Shown here in pieces: positions 13,745-19,406 of a stretch of DNA of 19,406 bases; the first letter of the stretch is position 1, and every line of letters begins with the position of its first letter. A program made the position numbers and the translations under genes. The notes under the pieces are model-generated. The model was not told the origin of the DNA. It ran no database searches and saw only the letters and a program-made list of their open reading frames with translations. This stretch comes from Chitinophagaceae bacterium UBA1946 (GTDB lineage Bacteria > Bacteroidota > Bacteroidia > Chitinophagales > Chitinophagaceae), in assembly GCA_002336815.1 (NCBI GenBank), contig DDEU01000032.1, forward strand, positions 1 through 19,406. Direction: 5' to 3'.

Positions 13745-16700
13745 ATGAGAAGATCGATACTGTTTATTTATTGCTGCATACTTTCTGTGCTGTGCTACGC
13801 CCAGGCGCCGCAGGATTTTGTGATCCCCGTAAAAGTAAAGGTAGCCGCAGATGCTTCCTTTATCACACTGGAGTGGCCCGAATATCCCACAGCGCTTGCC
13901 TACAGGATCAAAAGAAAAATAGTGGGCGATAGTTCCTATAAAGAGCCCTTTGTATTGATCGACAGTTTTACAACCAATGCTTCATTCGAGACAAAATTTA
14001 CCGATTTCAATATTGCGAAGGGCATTCTATATGAGTATGAATTAAGTGGCAGCTTTTCAGATTCCTTTCCCGGGGTAAAAAGCACCTATGTGTGTGCAGG
14101 GTCCAATATTCCCGCAGTTCATAAAAGAGGCAGTATGGTATTGCTGTGTGAAAGTGGGATCGCTGCGCAACTAACGGCCGAATTAGGGCGGCTCTATCAA
14201 GACCTGGTGGGTGATGGCTGGAAGGTGATCCGCATCAATGTACCCGGCGCAGAGAATGCTACTCCCTGGCAGGTTAAAAGCCAGATCCTTACTGCCTACC
14301 AGCAAAATCCTGATCTTAAACAAGTGCTGATCATCGGCCATGTAGCAGTACCTTATTCGGGCAGCATTGATCCCGACGGCCATACCAATCACTGGGGTTG
14401 CTGGCCTGCCGATGGGTATTACGGCGCAATGAATGGCAACTGGACGGATACCTCCACCGGCTATTTTGTATCTACCACCAGGCCCGAAAACATTAACCTG
14501 CCCGGCGATGGTAAGTTCGACCGCAATTACCTGCCTGCTGTACAGCTGGCAGTTGGCAGGGTTGATCTTCGCAATCTTCCTGCATTTAACATGGATGAGG
14601 CTGCTTTACTGGCGAGATACCTCACTAAAAATCATTTATTCAGGAACGGCGAAACACAGATCAACCGGCAGGCATTGATAGAAGATAATTTTCCAACTTT
14701 CACAGAGAAATTCTCACAATCTGCATGGAAAAGTTATGCTGCCATTGTTGGGTACGACAATGTTTTTAACGGGCAGTATGAAACAGACCTGCAGTCTTCC
14801 GTAGGATACTTGTGGTCGTATGGAGCAGGCGGTGGGGTTTATGCCGGAGCCAGCGGACTTTGTTCCACCAACGATTATGTAACCAGTACCTATAAAACGG
14901 TTTTCACACAATTGTTCGGCAGCTATTTCGGCGACTGGGATTCGCAGGATAACCTGATGAGGGCATCGCTGGCATCTCCGGGTAACACCCTTACCTGTGT
15001 TTGGGGAGGAAGACCGCACTGGTATTTTCATCACATGGCTGCAGGCCTGCCCATTGGGTATTCAACCTTACTAACGATGAACAATACCGGCATTTACAAT
15101 AATCTTGGCAACCAGAGCAGGCTGGTACACATCGGGCTGATGGGCGATCCAACGCTGAGAAGCAGTTATATAAAGCCGTTGAAAAGATTAGCAGTAACAG
15201 CAGATACAGCCAGCATCCATCTAAAATGGCCGGCTTCCGCCGAAGCACCGGTGATTGGCTATTATGTTTACAAGAGCCACAGCATTGATGGAGATTTTGT
15301 GCTGCTGAATGAAACCCCTTTACCGGATACCAGCTTTACAGATAACAGTCCTTTGGCCGGCAACAATGTATACATGGTTCGGGCAGCAAAAAGCGATACC
15401 CTCATTACAATGGGCAGTTATACCAACAGCAGCAGTTATCAAAATCTTTCGGCAGGCATATTTGATTCTATAACCTTTGCCCGTCCTGTTGCGCCTCCAG
15501 CTGTTTACCTTGTTCCGATATTAGCACCGGGTAATTCGATTGATGCAAAGCAGGTTGTTATCCAGGGCAGGGACAATAAAAGGTATTTTGTGGGAGAAAA
15601 AAATGGCGATGTTAAACTGTACGACAGTGCACTTAATTTGATCGGTACTTATCTTTCTGTTCCCGGTATCAACGAAGGATTTTTCAGTATGGCGTTTGAC
15701 CCCGCCTTTGATGAGAACAAACTCCTGTATGTATTTTATACCAGTGCTGATGGAGGTTTACTTTTATCAAGATTTAGGGAAGATGAAAGTACCTCAACGG
15801 CTACCTTTCAGCAAAGGCTTATCAAGATACCGGCAGGAGATGCTACTAAAAACCTGGGTGGCGAGATCCATTTTGGTACAGACGGTTACCTGTATATTTC
15901 TACCGGAGACGGAGATACCAAAGATGCCCTGCTGAACAATGCACAAAACAATAGTTCGCTGCTGGGAAAGATCCTGCGCATATTACCAAAAGATACCGAA
16001 ATTCCACCCTACTACAGTATCCCACCCAATAACCCCTACGGCAATGAAGTATTTGCCAGCGGTCTGCGCTTCCCGTACCGATGGAATTTTGACCGGCTCA
16101 CCAATGAAGTATATATCGGCGACCGCGGCGACAGTTCCATTGAAGAAGTGAACAGTATCTCTTTTGCTTCTTTGAATGGCGCCAACTTTGGATGGCCCTG
16201 TTACGAAGGTGCAAACCCTTTCAATTTAGCCAGCTGCAGCGCATCGCCCGAGGTGGATTATCCGTTCTATACCTACCCTTCACCAGGTATGGGTAGTTCC
16301 GTTACGGGTGGCACCGTGTACAGGGGTGAAACATTTATTTCACTGAAAGGCTATTATATATTTGCGGATGCGAACGGTGATAACATCTATCTTTCCAAAT
16401 ACGATTCGCTTACACGAAGCTATCTCACTTTTGCACAGCCTGCTGTACCAGGAGGAATATCAGATATCAGCGAAGACAGTAACGGTGAACTATATGCGAC
16501 TTCACTGCTGGGCGGCATCTACAAGATTGAAGCAGATGGCCCGAAGGCTTATCATTTCGTGGGGCATGGTAATTGGGATGTTCCTTCCAACTGGTTAAAC
16601 AAGATCATTCCACCATCAGTATTGCCGGAAGGCTCAGCCATTATCATTAGTCCGGCAGATGGTGGCGAGTGCATACTCAATGTGCCGCAAACGATTGGCG

Positions 16701-16768
16701 CCGGCAGTAAGCTTATTGTTGAAGACAACCGCAGTTTCAGGGTACCGGGAAATCTTACCGTGCAGTAA
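13745..16768 (+). CDS. Exported multidomain protein: FN3, C25 (gingipain)-like, FN3, PQQ sugar-dehydrogenase-like propeller
   Basis: 1007 residues from an ATG. Signal peptide 1-19 (ends CYAQ). About 25-120: FN3-like. About 135-475: gingipain-type C25-like fold (QVLIIGHVAVP, ADGYYGAMNG, LAVGRVDL, final GLMGDPTLR). About 478-570: second FN3 (SIHLKWPAS, YYVYKS). About 587-925: glucose/sorbosone dehydrogenase-type propeller (FSMAFDPAFDENKLLYVFYT, FGTDGYLYISTGDGD, GLRFPYRWNFD, VYIGDRGDSSIEEVN, FGWPCYEG). About 930-1007: a Bacteroidota tail (HGNWDVPSNW, GNLTVQ) that is not a recognised T9SS sorting domain. Usual catalytic residues look absent: the C25 GHG is GAG (360-362), the expected Cys position reads LFGSYFGD, and the dehydrogenase His appears replaced (KNLGGEIHFG, around 702-709). 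It may therefore bind rather than catalyse. It is monocistronic. Confidence 0.82.
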   Translation: MRRSILFIYCCILSVLCYAQAPQDFVIPVKVKVAADASFITLEWPEYPTALAYRIKRKIVGDSSYKEPFVLIDSFTTNASFETKFTDFNIAKGILYEYELSGSFSDSFPGVKSTYVCAGSNIPAVHKRGSMVLLCESGIAAQLTAELGRLYQDLVGDGWKVIRINVPGAENATPWQVKSQILTAYQQNPDLKQVLIIGHVAVPYSGSIDPDGHTNHWGCWPADGYYGAMNGNWTDTSTGYFVSTTRPENINLPGDGKFDRNYLPAVQLAVGRVDLRNLPAFNMDEAALLARYLTKNHLFRNGETQINRQALIEDNFPTFTEKFSQSAWKSYAAIVGYDNVFNGQYETDLQSSVGYLWSYGAGGGVYAGASGLCSTNDYVTSTYKTVFTQLFGSYFGDWDSQDNLMRASLASPGNTLTCVWGGRPHWYFHHMAAGLPIGYSTLLTMNNTGIYNNLGNQSRLVHIGLMGDPTLRSSYIKPLKRLAVTADTASIHLKWPASAEAPVIGYYVYKSHSIDGDFVLLNETPLPDTSFTDNSPLAGNNVYMVRAAKSDTLITMGSYTNSSSYQNLSAGIFDSITFARPVAPPAVYLVPILAPGNSIDAKQVVIQGRDNKRYFVGEKNGDVKLYDSALNLIGTYLSVPGINEGFFSMAFDPAFDENKLLYVFYTSADGGLLLSRFREDESTSTATFQQRLIKIPAGDATKNLGGEIHFGTDGYLYISTGDGDTKDALLNNAQNNSSLLGKILRILPKDTEIPPYYSIPPNNPYGNEVFASGLRFPYRWNFDRLTNEVYIGDRGDSSIEEVNSISFASLNGANFGWPCYEGANPFNLASCSASPEVDYPFYTYPSPGMGSSVTGGTVYRGETFISLKGYYIFADANGDNIYLSKYDSLTRSYLTFAQPAVPGGISDISEDSNGELYATSLLGGIYKIEADGPKAYHFVGHGNWDVPSNWLNKIIPPSVLPEGSAIIISPADGGECILNVPQTIGAGSKLIVEDNRSFRVPGNLTVQ

Positions 16769-16812
16769 ATTGCTACTGTACCTGGTCATTTACTGGATCT
16801 GCCAATTATTTA

Positions 16813-17187
16813 TCAAGGGCTTAATATCTTTACCTGCATTACTGTTGCAATGCTCAGTGCTCTTTGTTTTGCCAGCATCGCATTGGTTCCTTCAAACAGT
16901 TCATCCACGGTTTGTGTAAACAATTCGTTCCAGCGGGTAAAGTGCGATCTTGTAAGTGGCACCACCCTGTTGATATGCTGGTGGATCGTCATTGGATTGC
17001 CGTCATAACCACCTGTATAGAACAAAACGTTTTCCCAAAAGTCGAACATTACCGGGAAATGCTTTTCCCAGTTCACTTTGGCGATATCGTTAAAAATGTA
17101 ACCAATGGTATCATCGGACTTTACTTTGTCGTAAAAACTCCGGACCAGCAGTTCTATGTCTTTCCTGTTTTCAAGATCTTTTTTCAT
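16813..17187 (-). CDS. Group III truncated haemoglobin
   Basis: 124 residues from an ATG, the usual size for this family. The start (DLENRKDIELLVRSFYDKV) with Tyr19 at the B-helix site, the HFPVMFDFWENVLF block with Trp51, and LTRSHFTRWNELF with proximal haem ligand His82 and Trp86 are the marks of group III (P) truncated globins. They bind O2 and NO in the cytoplasm; the physiological role is not settled. The gene lies 9 nt after nosY on the same strand, hence is the last gene of the nos operon seen here, with only 44 nt to the convergent gene end at 16768. In this context it may scavenge NO that accompanies denitrification or N2O reduction. This functional link is inference. Confidence 0.9.
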   Translation of the reverse strand: MKKDLENRKDIELLVRSFYDKVKSDDTIGYIFNDIAKVNWEKHFPVMFDFWENVLFYTGGYDGNPMTIHQHINRVVPLTRSHFTRWNELFTQTVDELFEGTNAMLAKQRALSIATVMQVKILSP

Positions 17188-17196
17188 ACGGATTTT

Positions 17197-17964
17197 TTAA
17201 AGTTCCTTCCGGTTAAATTTTCTAACGGATAGCCAGGCCGGCACAGCGATCCAGCCTACCAATACCAGCAAGGTAGTACACAGGCCGGCAGCGGTTCCAA
17301 AAAAGTTTTTGAATACAGCCCCGGTATATCCCATCATGGCAGATACATCCATTTTGAGCAGCACCATGATGCGGCTGAGATCGATGGGATTGAAAACGGT
17401 GATGACCACCATCGCTTTTTCCATCGGGTAATCGGCAAACTGGAATAAAATAAACAATACCAGCCCGTCGAACAGCAATGAAAAATACAACCACAATAAA
17501 ATCACCGCACCAATGCCCCTCGCTTTGTCACGGATCTTTACCGCAGCGAGCATGGCAATGGCCACAAATATAACGGTGAGCAATATACCGGCCACTACCA
17601 AAGCGGCACCGGTGGCAGAAAATTCGTATAACATAACAGGCACCCCTATTCCAATAAAAAACGACAACACGAGAGAGCTCGCCAGCCCGGTGAACATACT
17701 AAGCCAGATCGTTTTCCTTTTTAGCGGCTGGCTTACCAGCAGCTCTAAGAACTCTGCACTGTTATACACGTAGATGGCAGTAAATAAGATACTCACCATC
17801 GGCACGATGATCAGTACGATGTTGAGCAGGCTCAGTACCCCCTTGGCGCTGCTGTCTTCCAGGTTAAAGATGCTGAGTGACAGGGCCAGCAAAAACAAGG
17901 TGAAAGCCAGTATGATCTTATTGCGGAGAATGTCTATGATCACATATTTGATGATCTTTTTCAT
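17197..17964 (-). CDS. nosY: NosY, ABC permease of the nitrous oxide reductase maturation system
   Basis: 255 residues from an ATG. Six membrane segments are visible at about 17-37, 46-69, 89-112, 119-141, 151-178 and 226-247. NosY-type motifs are present: EFLELLVSQPLKRK after TM2 and FNPIDLSRIMVLLKMD before TM6. With NosF it forms the transporter that interacts with periplasmic NosD to supply what is needed (sulfur and/or copper delivery) for the Cu sites of NosZ. Its first four bases overlap the end of nosF (ATGA arrangement), pointing to translational coupling, and the globin gene follows after 9 nt. Length and topology fit the family. The absence of nosZ in the window reflects the window edge. 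Confidence 0.92.
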   Translation of the reverse strand: MKKIIKYVIIDILRNKIILAFTLFLLALSLSIFNLEDSSAKGVLSLLNIVLIIVPMVSILFTAIYVYNSAEFLELLVSQPLKRKTIWLSMFTGLASSLVLSFFIGIGVPVMLYEFSATGAALVVAGILLTVIFVAIAMLAAVKIRDKARGIGAVILLWLYFSLLFDGLVLFILFQFADYPMEKAMVVITVFNPIDLSRIMVLLKMDVSAMMGYTGAVFKNFFGTAAGLCTTLLVLVGWIAVPAWLSVRKFNRKEL

Positions 17965-18677
17965 AAGTACTTTGTTTTAAGCATGACCGCCGCAATGGCT
18001 TTTGACAGTTTCTCCTGGCCGGTATCTGCCCTGAGCTCTTCGATCTTTTTGTGAAAGATCAGTTTACCTTCCTGCATATATACCACCTGTGTTACGAGGT
18101 CGTCCAGCTCACTTAAAATATGGGAAGTGATCAGGATCAGTTTACCCTTTGCTTTTTCTGCGATGATCTTTTCTTTTAATATTTCCGAAGAAACAGGATC
18201 AAGGCCTGCGGTTGGTTCATCCAGTATCAATACCCCGGGGTTGAATAAAAATGCCAGCGAAGCACTTACCTTCTGCCTTGTGCCTCCCGATAAGGTACGC
18301 ATTCTTTTATCCATCAGTTCATCCAGTTCAAATTGCCGGATGAGTTCTTCATCCAGTTGCAGTTGTTTGCTGCTGCGGATATCCTTCATCATATCTATTA
18401 CCTGCCCAATGCTCATGTTATCTGGGTAACGGCCAATCTGCGGCATGTACCCAATATTGGCACGGTACTGCCAGTCGTGTAGGATATTTTTACTATTGAA
18501 AGTGATGAAGCCGCTGTCGCAAACCACCATGCCCAGCATACATTTGATAAAAGTGGTCTTACCGCTTCCATTGGGGCCGATGAGCGCAATGCACTCACCC
18601 TTGTTGCAGGTAACACTCACATTATCCAGCACCTGGAGCTTACCGAATTTTTTGTTGATATTATTGGCGATGATCAT
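17961..18677 (-). CDS. nosF: NosF, ATPase of the nitrous oxide reductase maturation ABC transporter
   Basis: 238 residues from an ATG. All ABC motifs are intact: Walker A GPNGSGKTT (34-42), Q-loop Gln80, signature LSGGT (129-133), Walker B VLILDE (149-154) and switch His186 in ITSHILSELDD. The protein is somewhat shorter than the usual NosF of about 300 residues, as common in Bacteroidota. It energises NosY for maturation of N2O reductase at the inner membrane. Gene order nosD-nosF-nosY and ATGA overlaps on both sides (18674-18677 with nosD, 17961-17964 with nosY) make the identification secure although ABC ATPases are otherwise hard to assign. Confidence 0.93.
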   Translation of the reverse strand: MIIANNINKKFGKLQVLDNVSVTCNKGECIALIGPNGSGKTTFIKCMLGMVVCDSGFITFNSKNILHDWQYRANIGYMPQIGRYPDNMSIGQVIDMMKDIRSSKQLQLDEELIRQFELDELMDKRMRTLSGGTRQKVSASLAFLFNPGVLILDEPTAGLDPVSSEILKEKIIAEKAKGKLILITSHILSELDDLVTQVVYMQEGKLIFHKKIEELRADTGQEKLSKAIAAVMLKTKYL

Positions 18678-19406
18678 AGTGGTAATGGTTTCATTAAAGG
18701 ATGTTCGTCTTTTAAATTTTCCGGCGTCAGGCTTGGGATCACTTTTTCGGATTTATCCATCAGCGAAACAATGAGGCTGTGAAACAATATCATGGAAGGA
18801 GGATTTCGCTCCACGATCATGCTGTACATGCTTACAGGGCGGTAGGGTACATCGCCGATGTGATCCCTGTTGAGATCGTAGCCCTCATACTTATCCCAGT
18901 AGTTTCGGTCGAAATGATTCAGCACCAGGGAACCATTGGTGCCTACATCAAAAGTATTACCAAGGAAATTATTTTGTACCAGGGTTACATCCATGCAACT
19001 GGCCTGTATCTTAAAAGCCCAGCCATTATTCCGGAATACATTTTTCTGAATTACGATCCTGTTGGCGCCTTCGGCATAAATGGCAGAAGTATTTTTTTCA
19101 AAATGATTGCCTTCAATATAACTGTCGTTAATCTCTTTTAGCAAGAGTCCATACGCAGCGTCGCCCCAGTTCTCTTTAAAATAATTGTTGAACATCTTTA
19201 CTCCGTGAGAGAACATCACGGCAACGCCTGCCCCATTATTCTCAAAAGTATTGGTGATGTAGGCATCATCATTGCTGAACATAAAATGCAAACCGTATCG
19301 CAGGTTTTTAAAGGAAAGGTTTCTCCAGATCACAGAATGCGTTACGAACTCAAAATAAATGCCGTCCCTGTGCCCACTGATGGTATTGCCAATGATCTGC
19401 ATACTG
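18674..19406 (-). CDS. nosD: NosD, periplasmic maturation factor of N2O reductase (C-terminal part, cut by window end)
   Basis: The frame runs to the right edge of the window; about 243 residues of the C-terminal part are visible, against about 400 in the whole family. A right-handed parallel beta-helix of short N-x-F repeats is clear (DRNYWDKYEGYDL, NNGAGVAVMFSHGV, GDAAYGLLLKEI, KNTSAIYAEGANRIV, NNGWAFKIQASC). The end has the NosD-specific HIGDVPYRPVSMYSMIVER, SEKVIPSLTPENL and HPLMKPL motifs. NosD is exported and cooperates with NosF and NosY in assembling the copper centres of NosZ. The first ATG seen (19400-19402) is internal. The 4-base overlap with nosF shows tight coupling. nosZ and nosL should lie beyond the right edge. 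Confidence 0.93.
   Translation of the reverse strand, partial: SMQIIGNTISGHRDGIYFEFVTHSVIWRNLSFKNLRYGLHFMFSNDDAYITNTFENNGAGVAVMFSHGVKMFNNYFKENWGDAAYGLLLKEINDSYIEGNHFEKNTSAIYAEGANRIVIQKNVFRNNGWAFKIQASCMDVTLVQNNFLGNTFDVGTNGSLVLNHFDRNYWDKYEGYDLNRDHIGDVPYRPVSMYSMIVERNPPSMILFHSLIVSLMDKSEKVIPSLTPENLKDEHPLMKPLPL

Noticed and set aside
1..19406. CRISPR arrays, tRNA or rRNA genes
   Set aside because: No regularly spaced direct repeats and no cloverleaf or rRNA-like segments were recognised by eye.

Overview
The window looks like a chromosomal segment from a Bacteroidota bacterium, probably Chitinophagales/Chitinophagaceae. The grounds are a type IX secretion (T9SS) type-B sorting domain, several proteins of Bacteroidota style (signal peptides ending in -AQ, lipoproteins, PKD/Ig-like repeats), promoter candidates of the TTG-N18-22-TAnnTTTG type, few Shine-Dalgarno sites, and a nos cluster of the nosD-nosF-nosY type. 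Base composition is moderate and even. The genus is inferred by eye, not by database search.

Layout. (1) Positions 1-125 hold the last 40 codons of adenosylhomocysteinase (ahcY), followed by an intrinsic terminator. (2) A 1067-residue T9SS substrate follows (229-3432): seven propeller-type repeats, about five Ig-like repeats and a type-B sorting tail. (3) Immediately downstream (3513-3635) lies a decayed second copy of the same ahcY 3' end, so the secreted-protein gene sits between an intact and a broken ahcY tail. (4) A leftward gene encodes an unrecognised exported, probably outer-membrane barrel protein (3766-5091). (5) A leftward four-gene set follows (5374-10552), read in transcription order: NlpC/P60-like peptidase with a peptidoglycan-binding domain; a three-TM membrane protein; a metal-dependent amidohydrolase; and a papain-like protease fused to an alpha/beta hydrolase. 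Genes are 6 to about 43 nt apart. I do not know this combination as a described system; it is the main candidate for something new. (6) Rightward genes follow: two small lipoproteins, an exported thioredoxin-fold protein, and a 1007-residue exported protein joining FN3, gingipain (C25)-like, FN3 and PQQ-sugar-dehydrogenase-like parts, in which the key catalytic residues appear to be missing. (7) At the right edge, leftward and cut by the window end, is the nitrous oxide reductase maturation operon nosD-nosF-nosY, closed by a group III truncated haemoglobin.

How the genes work together. NosD, NosF and NosY form the membrane/periplasmic apparatus that supports copper-site maturation of N2O reductase; the truncated haemoglobin in the same operon probably deals with NO or O2. 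The four-gene cassette combines a cell-wall-type peptidase, a membrane component and two or three hydrolases, none with a clear signal peptide apart from the membrane protein. That suggests a membrane-linked intracellular effector or processing module, but no function can be proved from sequence alone. The large exported proteins are surface or secreted factors. No tRNA, rRNA, CRISPR array, transposase or phage gene was seen.
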